From Allobosea sp039673065 (GTDB taxonomy: Bacteria; Pseudomonadota; Alphaproteobacteria; Rhizobiales; Beijerinckiaceae): a stretch of DNA of 64,000 nt. The number at the start of each line of letters is the position of its first letter. The first letter of the stretch is position 1. Below the pieces are notes generated by a model, which saw only the letters and a list, made by a program, of their open reading frames with translations, made no database searches and was not told the origin of the DNA. The position numbers and the translations under genes are program-made. The stretch is from assembly GCF_039673065.1 (NCBI RefSeq), contig NZ_JBDJKW010000006.1:1-64000 (forward strand), written 5' to 3'. Of this stretch, positions 26,887 through 37,351 are shown one piece after another.

Positions 26887-26918
26887 ATCATGCCGTCGCC
26901 GCGAGGCGGTGGCATGAT
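26887..26918 (+). terminator. Hairpin after ompW-like gene
   Basis: ATCATGCC pairs with GGCATGAT, extended inward by GU and GC pairs to a GCGA tetraloop, then TGTTT. A likely terminator, since malate synthase begins 108 bp later with its own ribosome site. Confidence 0.6.
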
Positions 26919-27025
26919 TGTTTCCGGATTGGAACAGGTCCTCGGACATCCACTCGTCTTCCGGATAAAATCCTGAGCGGGCAGAGTACCTCCGGCATCG
27001 CAGATGCGTTCAGGAGGAAACCGAC

Positions 27026-28624
<1,599 letters not shown>

Positions 28625-28647
28625 CCTGCCCCTCCGTCACGCATGCG

Positions 28648-28677
28648 AGCGGGCGTCGCCTCAAGGCGGCGCCCGCT
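28648..28677 (+). terminator. Terminator after malate synthase
   Basis: AGCGGGCG pairs with CGCCCGCT and the stem continues inward to a TCAA loop. A short T-rich stretch (CTTTG) begins a few bases later, so intrinsic termination is plausible. Confidence 0.55.
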
Positions 28678-28738
28678 TCGCTTTGACATCGGCCCGGCGG
28701 CGCCGCTTAATCCGGCGCAGCCCCCACCCGGAATCGCC

Positions 28739-29791
28739 ATGTCGCCCCGCCTGATCGCCCTTCTGCTCGCCTCGGTCCTGCCCGCTTTGCCGGCCGCGGC
28801 CGAGACCCTGACGCCCTATCAGCGCCTGCGCGCCGATGGCGACTTCTCGGGCAGCAAGGCGGGCGGCAAGCCGGCGGTCGATCTCAGCGGCCTGGCCTGC
28901 ATGCCGGCGGCCACCGGTACGCTGCGCTGCCTCGTCATCAACGACGAGGGCTCCTTCGCCCAGTTCGCCAGCATCGCCGAGAACCGGGTCAAGCCCGGCG
29001 CCACGGTGCCGCTGATCGGCGACGAGGCCTCGGATGCGACGCTCGGCACCCCGCCGCGCGATCTCTGCCGCGCGCCCGGCCCCTTCGCCGAATTCGACGG
29101 CGAGGCGGTCACCTATGCCGAGGGCGCCTTCTACATCGCCGGCTCGCACGGCTGCTCGCGCCGCAAGGGCGAGTTCCGGCTCTCCGCCTTCCATCTCGCC
29201 AGGCTCAAGGTCGACGAGGCCGGCGCGCCCTCCGGCAAGGTCGAGCTGACCTACCGGCTCAGCGACGTTCTGCGCCGTGCCGACGAGGTCTCGGGCTATT
29301 TCGGCAAGGATCTCGACGGCGAGAACGGCCTCAATGTCGAGGGGGTCGCCGTCACCGGCGCCACGCTCTGGGCCGGGCTGCGCGCGCCCTCCCTGACCGA
29401 CCGGGCCTATCTCGTCGGCGCCCCGGTCGAGGCGCTGTTCGCGCCCGGCAAGGCGGCCGCCACGGTGATGCCGACGGTGCTCGCCATTCCCGCCGGCAAG
29501 GACCGCGGCGTGCGCGATCTCGCAGCGCTGCGCGACGGCCGGCTGCTGGCGCTGGTCGGGCCGAGCCAGGAACAGGCGCAGCCCTACGCGCTGCTGCTGG
29601 TCGATCCCGCCCGGCCGACCGGCTCGCGCCTGCTTGGCACCCTGCCCTCCCGCCCCGGCCACAAGGCCGAGGCCGTCACCATTCTCGGCCAGCGCGGCAG
29701 CAGGCTCGACGTGATCGTCGGCTATGACGGCGCCCGCAATGGCGGGTTCGAGCATTATCGCATCCCGCTGCCGGAGGCGGCCGCCCGCTGA
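28739..29791 (+). CDS. Secreted DUF3616-domain protein
   Basis: A 350-aa protein with a signal peptide (LIALLLASVLPALPAAAE) and a repeated beta-strand pattern typical of a propeller, e.g. LSGLACMPAATGTLRCLVIN, FAEFDGEAVTYAEGAFYIAG and NVEGVAVTGATLWAGLRAP. This matches my recollection of DUF3616, a family of unknown function. It contains a CSRRKGEFR segment after an SHG turn. The start codon of the next NUDIX gene overlaps its stop (TGATG), so the two are coupled. Confidence 0.75.
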   Translation: MSPRLIALLLASVLPALPAAAETLTPYQRLRADGDFSGSKAGGKPAVDLSGLACMPAATGTLRCLVINDEGSFAQFASIAENRVKPGATVPLIGDEASDATLGTPPRDLCRAPGPFAEFDGEAVTYAEGAFYIAGSHGCSRRKGEFRLSAFHLARLKVDEAGAPSGKVELTYRLSDVLRRADEVSGYFGKDLDGENGLNVEGVAVTGATLWAGLRAPSLTDRAYLVGAPVEALFAPGKAAATVMPTVLAIPAGKDRGVRDLAALRDGRLLALVGPSQEQAQPYALLLVDPARPTGSRLLGTLPSRPGHKAEAVTILGQRGSRLDVIVGYDGARNGGFEHYRIPLPEAAAR

Positions 29792-30363
29792 TGAGCACCG
29801 CCTTCCCAGCCCGGCTCGAGACCGCGGTCTCGCGCTATCTCGCCGAGGTCGCGACGCCGCGCCGCGAGCATCTCTCGCTGCTGCGCTGGCAGATGGCGCA
29901 GGGCCATGTGCTCGACAGCCGCGAGACCTTCCCCGGCCACGTCACCACCAGCGCCTTCGTGCTCTCGCCCGACCATGCGCAGGTGCTGCTGATCGACCAT
30001 GTCGTGATCGGCCGCTGGCTGCAGCCCGGCGGCCATTACGAACCGGCCGAGGCCTTCCACCTTTCGGCCGCGCGCGAGGCGGTGGAGGAGACCGGCGTGG
30101 CGGGCCTTCGGCTGCATCCCTGGCATGCCGGGCAGGACCTGCCCTTCGCCATCGACAGCCACGACGTGCCCGGCAAGCCGGCGCGCGGCGAGCCGGCGCA
30201 TGTCCATCACGACCTGCAATATCTCTTCCTCGCCGACCCCGCCCTGCCGCTGGTGGCGCAGGAGGAGGAGGTTCACGCCGCGGCCTGGACAGAGCTCTCC
30301 GCGCTGGCCGAGATCGCGCCGGTCGCCTTCGCCCGGCTGGCCGGCGTCACCCCGCCCGGCTGA
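29791..30363 (+). CDS. NUDIX hydrolase
   Basis: A 190-aa NUDIX protein. The box reads QPGGHYEPAEAFHLSAAREAV followed by EETG, a complete motif with an extended spacing typical of the DUF4743/ADP-ribose-like subgroup. A histidine-rich segment (PAHVHHDLQYLF) follows. The substrate is unknown. It starts on the overlapping TGATG of the DUF3616 gene. It is unlike the other NUDIX gene in the window and not a duplicate of it. Confidence 0.85.
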   Translation: MSTAFPARLETAVSRYLAEVATPRREHLSLLRWQMAQGHVLDSRETFPGHVTTSAFVLSPDHAQVLLIDHVVIGRWLQPGGHYEPAEAFHLSAAREAVEETGVAGLRLHPWHAGQDLPFAIDSHDVPGKPARGEPAHVHHDLQYLFLADPALPLVAQEEEVHAAAWTELSALAEIAPVAFARLAGVTPPG

Positions 30364-30469
30364 ACCGCTATTGCGGCGCCGCAACACCGCGGCGCAATGC
30401 GCGGCGAGCGCCACGCGCCCCCTGCCCAAATCGCCTGAAGCGGCGCAGTCTGCCGCGGCTCGCAACCGC

Positions 30470-31378
30470 ATGCCGCGCAGGTGGCCGATGGCGCCGAACC
30501 ACGTTGTCCCGATCCTGGCCGCCCTGGCCTGGCTCTCGCCCGCTGTCGCCGCCGACCCGCCCTCTCCTTCCCCCGCGCCGCAGGCCGCCTCGGCCTGCAC
30601 CGAAAGCGCCGGCATCCCGACCGACGCCTTCGGCTTCACCAGCGGCTCGGACGTCGCCGTCAAGGGCTCCTTCGGCACCAGCCTGAGCTATGGCGGCGGC
30701 TTCGGCGCCCGCGACGGCCGCATGCCGCTCCACGCGCTGCAGTTGCAAGGCTCATATGGGCTGGCGCCCTGCCTCGAGATCGGCCCCTATCTGCTCGGCG
30801 GCCATGCCGGCGGGCGCATTGCCGGCGCCGGGATCGACGCGACCAGCGGCGGCGCCGGGATCGAGATGAAGTACCGGCTGCTCGGCCGCGACCTCCACGG
30901 CATCGGCCTCACCGCCGTGGTCGATCCGAGCGTCACCCGCACCGACCCGTCGGGCGCGGTGCCCTTCACCGGCTACAATACGGGGCTTCGCCTCTATGCC
31001 GACGCGGCGCTGCTGCCCGGCCGGCTCTTCGCCGCGCTCAACCTCTCGCAGGATCTGAGCTGGACCGGCCCCTCGCCCTATCTGCGCTCCTCGACGCTGA
31101 CGCTGGGCGGCTCGCTCGCCTGGCAGGTCGCGGACGGGCTCTATCTCAGCGCCGAGGCGCGCCATCAGCGCCGCTACGCCACGCTCGGATTCGACAAGGA
31201 GGTCGGCCATGCCAGCTTCGCCGGGCCGGGCGTGTTCTGGCAGGCGACGCAGGCGCTCGCGCTCTCGGCCGCCTACAATGTGCAGCTCGCCGGCCACGCC
31301 AGGGGCGTGCCCGGCCGCATCGATGTCAGCAATTTCAGCCAGCACCTCGTCAAGGTGAAGGCGGCCTACGGCTTCTGA
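30470..31378 (+). CDS. Outer-membrane beta-barrel protein
   Basis: A 302-aa precursor with an Arg-led signal peptide (MPRRWPMAPNHVVPILAALA), a Pro-rich linker (DPPSPSPAPQAAS), and a barrel of alternating strands such as HALQLQGSYGLAPCLEIGPYLLGG and STLTLGGSLAWQVADGLYLSAEA, ending in aromatic VKAAYGF. Its exact function is unknown. ATG 30488 (MAPNHV) is an alternative start. It is convergent with gpmI, with stops 11 bp apart. Confidence 0.75.
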   Translation: MPRRWPMAPNHVVPILAALAWLSPAVAADPPSPSPAPQAASACTESAGIPTDAFGFTSGSDVAVKGSFGTSLSYGGGFGARDGRMPLHALQLQGSYGLAPCLEIGPYLLGGHAGGRIAGAGIDATSGGAGIEMKYRLLGRDLHGIGLTAVVDPSVTRTDPSGAVPFTGYNTGLRLYADAALLPGRLFAALNLSQDLSWTGPSPYLRSSTLTLGGSLAWQVADGLYLSAEARHQRRYATLGFDKEVGHASFAGPGVFWQATQALALSAAYNVQLAGHARGVPGRIDVSNFSQHLVKVKAAYGF

Positions 31379-31389
31379 GCGCGGCGCCT

Positions 31390-32904
31390 TCAGCGCAGCA
31401 GCGAGGTTCCCGTCATCTCCGCCGGCTGGTCGATGCCGAGCAGCGCCAGCAGCGTCGGCGCGACATCGGCGAGGCGGCCCTCCGCCAGCGCCGTCGCGCC
31501 GCTGCCGATCACCATGGCCGGCACCGGGAAGGTGGTGTGGGCGGTATGGGGATTGCCGGTCACCGGATCGGTCATCAGCTCGCAATTGCCGTGGTCGGCG
31601 GTGACGAACAGCGCGCCGCCCTTGGCCAGGATCGCCTCGGCGATGGCGCCGAGCCCGGCATCGACGGTCTCGACCGCCTTGATCGCGGCCGCAAGCACGC
31701 CGGTATGGCCGACCATGTCGGGATTGGCGAAGTTCAGCACGACCAGGTCGTAGCGCCCGCTCTCGACCGCCTCGACCACCTTGCGGGTCAGCTCCGGCGC
31801 GGACATTTCAGGCTGGAGATCATAGGTCGCGACCTTGGGCGAAGGCGTCATGCTGCGCTCCTCGCCGGCGAAGGGCTCCTCGCGCCCGCCATTGAAGAAA
31901 TAGGTGACGTGCGGGTACTTCTCGGTCTCGGCGAAGCGGATCTGCGCCAGCCCGGCCTTGGACACCGTCTCGCCGAGGCCGTTGGCCAGGCTCTGCGGCG
32001 CGAACAGCGCCGGCATCACGCGATCGAGCTCGGAGCTGTAGGAGGTCATGCCCACAGCCGCGACGAGCTTAGGCCGCCGCGGGCGCGCGAAGCCGCTGAA
32101 GGCGTCGAACAGCAGCGGCGCCAGGATCTCGCGGATGCGGTCGGCGCGAAAATTGAAGCTCAAGAGCCCGTCGCCGTCGCGCATGCCGGCATAGCCGCCG
32201 GTCACCGCCGGCTTGATGAACTCGTCGCCGATGTCCGCCGCATAGGCCGCCTCGATCGCGGAGGCCGCGCTCGGCATCGCCGGCCCCTCGCCCAGCGCCA
32301 GCGCCCGCCAGGCCAGTTCCACCCGCTCCCAGCGGTTGTCGCGGTCCATGGCGTAGTAGCGGCCGCTCAGGGTCGCGATGCGCGCGCCCTGCGGCAGTGC
32401 CGCCTCGAGCGCGGCGACATAGTCCGCGCCCGAGCGCGGCGGCGTATCGCGCCCGTCGGTGAAGACATGGACGGCGACCGGGATGCCGGCCTCCGTCACC
32501 AGCCGCGCCAGCGCGACCGCATGGTCCTGATGGGCGTGGACGCCGCCGGGCGAGACCAGGCCGAGCAGATGGCAGGTGCCGCCGCTCGCCCTCAACGCGT
32601 CGATCAGCCCGCTTCCTGCCAGCGCCTGGCGCAGCGTGCCGTCGATGATCGCCTGGTTGATGCGCGGCAGGTCCTGCATCACCACGCGGCCGGCGCCGAG
32701 ATTGAGATGGCCGACCTCGGAATTGCCCATCTGCCCCTCGGGCAGGCCGACATCGAGCCCGGAGGTGCGCAGGAAGGCATGCGGGCTCGAGGCCCAGAAC
32801 CGGTCGAAATTCGGGGTATTCGCCAGCCGGACGGCGTTGCTGGTCCGCTCGTCGCGCCAGCCCCAGCCATCGAGGATCATCAGCATGACGGGGCGGCTCG
32901 GCAT
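31390..32904 (-). CDS. gpmI: 2,3-bisphosphoglycerate-independent phosphoglycerate mutase
   Basis: A 504-aa alkaline-phosphatase-superfamily enzyme interconverting 3- and 2-phosphoglycerate in glycolysis. Metal ligand Asp12 is in LMILDGWGWR, the phosphorylated Ser62 in QMGNSEVGHLNLGAGR, and the second metal site in FVTADHGNCELM and HTTFPVP. The family length is about 510. No adjoining glycolytic gene is present here, but pgk and fba are at the far end of the window. Confidence 0.95.
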   Translation of the reverse strand: MPSRPVMLMILDGWGWRDERTSNAVRLANTPNFDRFWASSPHAFLRTSGLDVGLPEGQMGNSEVGHLNLGAGRVVMQDLPRINQAIIDGTLRQALAGSGLIDALRASGGTCHLLGLVSPGGVHAHQDHAVALARLVTEAGIPVAVHVFTDGRDTPPRSGADYVAALEAALPQGARIATLSGRYYAMDRDNRWERVELAWRALALGEGPAMPSAASAIEAAYAADIGDEFIKPAVTGGYAGMRDGDGLLSFNFRADRIREILAPLLFDAFSGFARPRRPKLVAAVGMTSYSSELDRVMPALFAPQSLANGLGETVSKAGLAQIRFAETEKYPHVTYFFNGGREEPFAGEERSMTPSPKVATYDLQPEMSAPELTRKVVEAVESGRYDLVVLNFANPDMVGHTGVLAAAIKAVETVDAGLGAIAEAILAKGGALFVTADHGNCELMTDPVTGNPHTAHTTFPVPAMVIGSGATALAEGRLADVAPTLLALLGIDQPAEMTGTSLLR

Positions 32905-33007
32905 CGGTCTGTCCTCGGGCGGGCGTGAACTGCCGCAGCAGATATCACGCCCGGCCCAGCCAAGGCGAGCGCAGCCTTGGTCAGGCTGCCCCGCCTCGCG
33001 CGCCGCG

Positions 33008-33775
33008 TCAGACGACGGCGGTCATGCCGCCATCGACCATCAGCAGATGGCCGTTGACGTAGTTCGAGGCCTCCGAGGACAGGAAGATCGCCGCGCCCGC
33101 CAGTTCCTTGGTCTCGCCCCAGCGCCCGGCCGGCGCGCGGCTCTTCACCCAGCTGGAGAAGGCCTCGTCGGCGATCAGCGCCTTGTTCAGCTCGGTGGCG
33201 AAATAGCCCGGCCCGATGGCGTTGACCTGGATGTTGTGCTTGCCGAGCTCGGCGGCGACGCCCTGCGTCATCAGCGCGACGGCCCCCTTCGAGGCGGCAT
33301 AGGGCACGATGCTCGGCCGGCCGAGCTTGCTCTGCACCGAACCGATATTGACGATCTTGCCGCGGGCGCGCGGCACCATGCGCTTCGCCACGGCCTGCGT
33401 CACATAGAAGACCGAGTGCAGGTTGGTCGCCATCAGCGCGTGCCAGTCCTCGACGGGGAAGTCGACGAAGGCGTTGCGCTTCTGCGTGCCGGCATTGTTG
33501 ATCAGGATGTCGATCGGGCCGATCTCGGCCTCGATGCGCGCCACCCCGGCCTCGACGGCCGCCTGGTCGGTGACGTCGAAGGCGGCGACCGAGGCCTTGA
33601 GGCCCTCGGCGGCCAGCGCCGCGCGGGCCTTGTCCAGCTTGCCGGCATCGCGCCCATTGAGCACGAGATGCGCACCGGCGGCCGCCAGCCCTTCCGCGAT
33701 GGCGAGCCCGATGCCCTGGCCGGAGCCGGTCACCAGCGCGATCCTGCCGTCGAGCTTGAACAGATTGAGCGACAT
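33008..33775 (-). CDS. idnO: Gluconate 5-dehydrogenase (SDR family)
   Basis: A 255-aa SDR with TGSGQGIG (cofactor), NNAG, Ser in VNIGSVQSKLGRP and Tyr/Lys in YAASKGAVALM. The LFKLDGRIALVTGSGQGIG start and its pairing with idnD suggest reduction of 5-ketogluconate to gluconate. The ATG at 33775 is preceded by GGGAGGATAGG. It diverges from idnD across 171 bp that hold a palindrome; no kinase, transporter or regulator of the pathway is adjacent. Confidence 0.8.
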   Translation of the reverse strand: MSLNLFKLDGRIALVTGSGQGIGLAIAEGLAAAGAHLVLNGRDAGKLDKARAALAAEGLKASVAAFDVTDQAAVEAGVARIEAEIGPIDILINNAGTQKRNAFVDFPVEDWHALMATNLHSVFYVTQAVAKRMVPRARGKIVNIGSVQSKLGRPSIVPYAASKGAVALMTQGVAAELGKHNIQVNAIGPGYFATELNKALIADEAFSSWVKSRAPAGRWGETKELAGAAIFLSSEASNYVNGHLLMVDGGMTAVV

Positions 33776-33855
33776 CCTATCCTCCCGGTCGCGATGAGCC
33801 TCGCCAGCGCCCCGCTTCACCGGCATGGCGCGCGTGAGGCTTTGCAGGTCTCGGG

Positions 33856-33869
33856 GGCTTGGGCAAGCC
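33856..33869. promoter_or_regulatory. Inverted repeat in idnO-idnD divergent promoter
   Basis: GGCTTG-GG-CAAGCC, a perfect 6-bp inverted repeat between the two divergent genes, followed by an AT-rich stretch (TTTAAAACGATTAGACAAC). It could be an operator for both genes; the binding protein is unknown. Confidence 0.35.
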
Positions 33870-33946
33870 CTTTAAAACGATTAGACAACTGCGATGAAGA
33901 GACACCGCGCCGGCTTCTCGCCGGGCGGCTTCCGGGAGAACAACGC

Positions 33947-34984
33947 ATGCGCGCCGTCGTCATCCATGCCGAGAAGGACCTGCGGGTCGAGGAGATGGCC
34001 GTGCCGGATCTCGGCCCGCTCGACGTGCGCGTGCGCATGAAGGCCGGCGGCATCTGCGGCTCGGACCTGCATTACTACCTGCATGGCGGCTTCGGCACGA
34101 TCCGGGTGCGCGAGCCGATGGTGCTCGGCCACGAGATCGCCGGCATCGTCGAGGCGGTCGGCGCCGAGGTCTCGCGCGTCGCGCCGGGCGATCTCGTCGC
34201 AGTCAATCCCAGCCGCGCCTGCGGCCAGTGCCGCTACTGCCAGAGCGGGCAGCAGCAGCACTGCACCGACATGCTGTTCTACGGCAGCGCCATGCGCTTC
34301 CCCCATGTGCAGGGCGGCTTCCGCCAGCAGCTGGTGATCGAGGAACGCCAGGCGGTGAAGCTGCCGAACGCGGTCGGCGCGGCGCAGGCCGCCTTCTGCG
34401 AGCCCTTCGCGGTCTGCCTGCACGCGGTGAAGCGCGCCGGCGCGCTGCTCGGCCGCAGGGTGCTGGTCACCGGCTCGGGCCCGATCGGCGTGCTGACCGT
34501 GGTGGCGGCGCGCGCCGCCGGCGCCGCCGAGATCGTGGTGACCGACGTCGCTGACGGCCCGCTGCCGACCGCGCTGGCGATGGGCGCGACCGCGGCGATC
34601 AACGTGATGGCCGAGCCCGAGCGGCTGAAGGCGGAGTACGGCGCCGAGAAGGGCAGCTTCGACGTAATGTTCGAATGCTCCGGCAACCAGCACGCGCTGA
34701 CCGGCGCCTTCGACGCGCTGCGCCCCGGCGCGGTGATCGTGCAGATCGGGATGGGCGGCAACTTCACCATCCCGATGAACGTGGTCGTCGCCAAGGAATT
34801 CGACCTGCGCGGCTCCTTCCGCTTCCACGAGGAGTTCGCCTGGGCCGCCAGCCTGATCGGCTCCGGCCGCGTCGATCTCTCGCCGCTGCTGACCGCGACC
34901 TTCCCGATCGAGCAGGCGGTCGAGGCCTTCGACCTCGCCGCCGACAAGTCGCGCGCCATGAAGGTGCAGCTCTCCTTCGACTGA
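33947..34984 (+). CDS. idnD: L-idonate 5-dehydrogenase (zinc alcohol dehydrogenase family)
   Basis: A 345-aa medium-chain dehydrogenase. The catalytic zinc Cys is in GGICGSDLHYY, with His in VLGHEIAGIV. The structural zinc cysteines are complete in RACGQCRYCQSGQQQHCTD. The Rossmann motif is VTGSGPIGVL. GSDLHYYLHGGFG and the divergent idnO point to L-idonate oxidation to 5-ketogluconate; L-threonine or sorbitol dehydrogenase activity is less likely. ATG 33947 follows GGGAG. Confidence 0.85.
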   Translation: MRAVVIHAEKDLRVEEMAVPDLGPLDVRVRMKAGGICGSDLHYYLHGGFGTIRVREPMVLGHEIAGIVEAVGAEVSRVAPGDLVAVNPSRACGQCRYCQSGQQQHCTDMLFYGSAMRFPHVQGGFRQQLVIEERQAVKLPNAVGAAQAAFCEPFAVCLHAVKRAGALLGRRVLVTGSGPIGVLTVVAARAAGAAEIVVTDVADGPLPTALAMGATAAINVMAEPERLKAEYGAEKGSFDVMFECSGNQHALTGAFDALRPGAVIVQIGMGGNFTIPMNVVVAKEFDLRGSFRFHEEFAWAASLIGSGRVDLSPLLTATFPIEQAVEAFDLAADKSRAMKVQLSFD

Positions 34985-35012
34985 GCCGGAACGGCTTCGC
35001 CCCTGCCCGGTT

Positions 35013-35035
35013 GATCCCCGCATCTCACGGGGATC
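35013..35035 (+). promoter_or_regulatory. Hairpin covering the Shine-Dalgarno of the next gene
   Basis: GATCCCCG and CGGGGATC form a perfect 8-bp stem with a 7-base loop. The 3' arm contains GGGGA, correctly spaced (6 bases) from the ATG at 35040, so folding would hide the ribosome site. It could instead be the idnD terminator, but no U-run follows. Confidence 0.5.
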
Positions 35036-35039
35036 GACC

Positions 35040-35450
35040 ATGGCATCCGCAAGCATCCTGTCCTCCGGCAAGCGCTCGCTCTTCACCCGCCTGTCGCAGG
35101 CGACGGCGCGCTGGGCCGGCAAGCCGCAGACCTTCTTCATCGCGCTCGGCGCCATCGTGCTCTGGGCCTTGTCGGGGCCGTTCTTCGGCTTCAACGACAC
35201 CTGGCAGCTGGTGATCAACACCTCGACGACCATCGTCACCTTCCTGATGGTCTTCATCATCCAGAACAGCCAGAACCGCGACACGGCGGCCATGCAGATC
35301 AAGCTCGACGAGCTGATCGACAAGGTCGAGCACGCGCGCGAGGAACTGCTCGACCTTGAGGAGCTCGACGAGGAGGATCTCGAGCGCATCCGCCAGGAAT
35401 TCGAGGCGCTGGCCCGCAAGGCCCGCGAGAGAGCGAGCCGCCCCGGTTGA
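35040..35450 (+). CDS. Low-affinity iron permease-family protein
   Basis: A 136-aa membrane protein of the Fet4-like PF04120 family. Two hydrophobic segments (FFIALGAIVLWALSGPFFGF and VINTSTTIVTFLMVFIIQN) precede the conserved NSQNRDTAAMQIKLDELI, then an acidic coiled C-terminus (EELLDLEELDEEDLERIR). Fungal Fet4 transports iron; bacterial short members are not characterised, so transport is only a guess. It starts 4 bases after a hairpin that encloses its Shine-Dalgarno. Confidence 0.78.
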   Translation: MASASILSSGKRSLFTRLSQATARWAGKPQTFFIALGAIVLWALSGPFFGFNDTWQLVINTSTTIVTFLMVFIIQNSQNRDTAAMQIKLDELIDKVEHAREELLDLEELDEEDLERIRQEFEALARKARERASRPG

Positions 35451-35571
35451 GCCGATCGGCGCCGGGGATGGCGGCGCGCCCCCGGCTGGCGATCCGCGCG
35501 ATTTTCTGCAAACTGTCGCCGAGGGGTGCGACCGGCAGGACGTCCCGCAGAACAGACAAGCGAGGGGCGGC

Positions 35572-37245
35572 ATGCCGACCGATATCGAGATCGCCCGCGC
35601 GGCGACGCTGAAGCCTGTTGCGCTCGTCTCCGTCGAGGCCGGCATTCCCGAGGACGCCCTCCAACCCTATGGCAAGCATGTCGCCAAGGTCGCGACCGAC
35701 GCGATCCCCGGTTTCGCCGAGCGTCCCGACGGCAAGCTGATCCTCGTCACCGCCATCAGCCCGACGCCGGCCGGCGAAGGCAAGACCACCACCACCGTCG
35801 GCCTCGGCGACGGGCTGCGGCGCAGCGGGCGGCGCACCATGATCGCGCTGCGCGAGCCCTCGCTCGGCCCCTGCTTCGGGCAGAAGGGCGGCGCCGCCGG
35901 CGGCGGCCACGCCCAGGTCGTGCCGATGGAGCAGATCAACCTGCACTTCACCGGCGACTTCCACGCCATCACCAGCGCCCACAACCTGCTCGCGGCGATG
36001 GTCGATAACCACATCTACTGGGGCAACGCGCTCGATCTCGACACGCGCCATGTCAGCTGGCGCCGCGTGCTCGACATGAACGACCGGGCGCTGCGCGCCA
36101 TCGTCTCCTCTCTCGGCGGCCCCGGCAACGGCTTCCCGCGCGAGGACGGCTTCGACATCACCGTCGCCTCCGAGGTGATGGCCATCCTCTGCCTCGCCTC
36201 GGATGCGCGCGACCTCGAGGAGCGCCTCGGCCGCATCGTCGTCGGCCGCACGCGCGACAAGCGCCCCGTCACCGCAGCCGAGCTCAAGGCGCACGGCGCG
36301 ATGAGCGTGCTGCTGCGCGACGCGCTGATGCCCAATCTGGTCCAGACGCTGGAAGGCACGCCCGCCTTCGTCCATGGCGGCCCCTTCGCCAACATCGCCC
36401 ATGGCTGCAATTCGGTGATCGCGACGCGCGCCGCGCTCAAGCTCGCCGACTACGTCGTCACCGAAGCCGGCTTCGGCGCCGATCTCGGAGCCGAGAAGTT
36501 CTTCGACATCAAGTGCCGCAAGGCCGGGCTGAAGCCGGCGGCCGCCGTCGTCGTCGCCACCGTCCGCGCCCTGAAGATGCATGGCGGCGTCGCCCGCGAC
36601 GCGCTCGGCACCGAGAATCTGGCGGCCCTGCGCGAAGGCCTCGCCAACCTCTCGCGCCATGTCGCCAATATCCGCAAGTTCGGCGTGCCGCCCATCGTCG
36701 CCATCAACCATTTCGCCGGCGACACCGAGGCCGAGCACGCGCTGATCCGCGAGCATTGCCGCACCCAGCTCGGCGTCGAGGCGGTGATCTGCCGCCACTG
36801 GGCCGAGGGCGGCGCCGGCACGCAGGAACTGGCCGAGCGGGTCGCCGCGCTGGCCGATGGCGACGAGGCCGATTTCCGCCCGCTCTATCCCGACGCCATG
36901 CCGCTGCGCGAGAAGATCGAGACCGTCGCCCGCGAGATCTACGGCGCCGCCGGCATCGCAGCCGACGGGCGCATCGCGTCGCGGCTCGCGGAGCTGGAAG
37001 CCGCCGGCCATGGCACGCTGCCGGTCTGCATCGCCAAGACGCAGTACTCGTTCTCGGCCGACCCGGCCCTGCGCGGCGCCCCGAGCGGCCATGTCGTGCC
37101 GGTGCGCGAATTGCGGCTCTCGGCCGGCGCGGGCTTCGTCGTCGCCATCTGCGGGGACATCATGACCATGCCGGGCCTGCCGCGGCATCCGGCGGCAGAG
37201 CGCATCCACATCGACGCGGCCGGCCATGTCGAGGGGCTGTTCTGA
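35572..37245 (+). CDS. fhs: Formate-tetrahydrofolate ligase
   Basis: A 557-aa ATP-dependent enzyme making 10-formyl-THF from formate. The P-loop PTPAGEGKTTTTVGL, the EPSLGPCFGQKGGAAGGG block, NLHFTGDFHAI, TEAGFGADLGAEKF and PPIVAINHFAGD are all family marks. ATG 35572 follows GAGGGGCGG. It lies near the frmA-frmR pair, which together would oxidise formaldehyde and re-use formate, and folP-folB-folK is in the window for THF supply. Confidence 0.96.
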   Translation: MPTDIEIARAATLKPVALVSVEAGIPEDALQPYGKHVAKVATDAIPGFAERPDGKLILVTAISPTPAGEGKTTTTVGLGDGLRRSGRRTMIALREPSLGPCFGQKGGAAGGGHAQVVPMEQINLHFTGDFHAITSAHNLLAAMVDNHIYWGNALDLDTRHVSWRRVLDMNDRALRAIVSSLGGPGNGFPREDGFDITVASEVMAILCLASDARDLEERLGRIVVGRTRDKRPVTAAELKAHGAMSVLLRDALMPNLVQTLEGTPAFVHGGPFANIAHGCNSVIATRAALKLADYVVTEAGFGADLGAEKFFDIKCRKAGLKPAAAVVVATVRALKMHGGVARDALGTENLAALREGLANLSRHVANIRKFGVPPIVAINHFAGDTEAEHALIREHCRTQLGVEAVICRHWAEGGAGTQELAERVAALADGDEADFRPLYPDAMPLREKIETVAREIYGAAGIAADGRIASRLAELEAAGHGTLPVCIAKTQYSFSADPALRGAPSGHVVPVRELRLSAGAGFVVAICGDIMTMPGLPRHPAAERIHIDAAGHVEGLF

Positions 37246-37351
37246 ACATGCATCAAGCGGATTGCGGCGCGCGTAACCTGCTGTAAACCGTCTGATCCCA
37301 CGGTGTTTCGCTGCGCGCGCCGATGGAGAGGGCGCCGCCGGAGACTGGACG

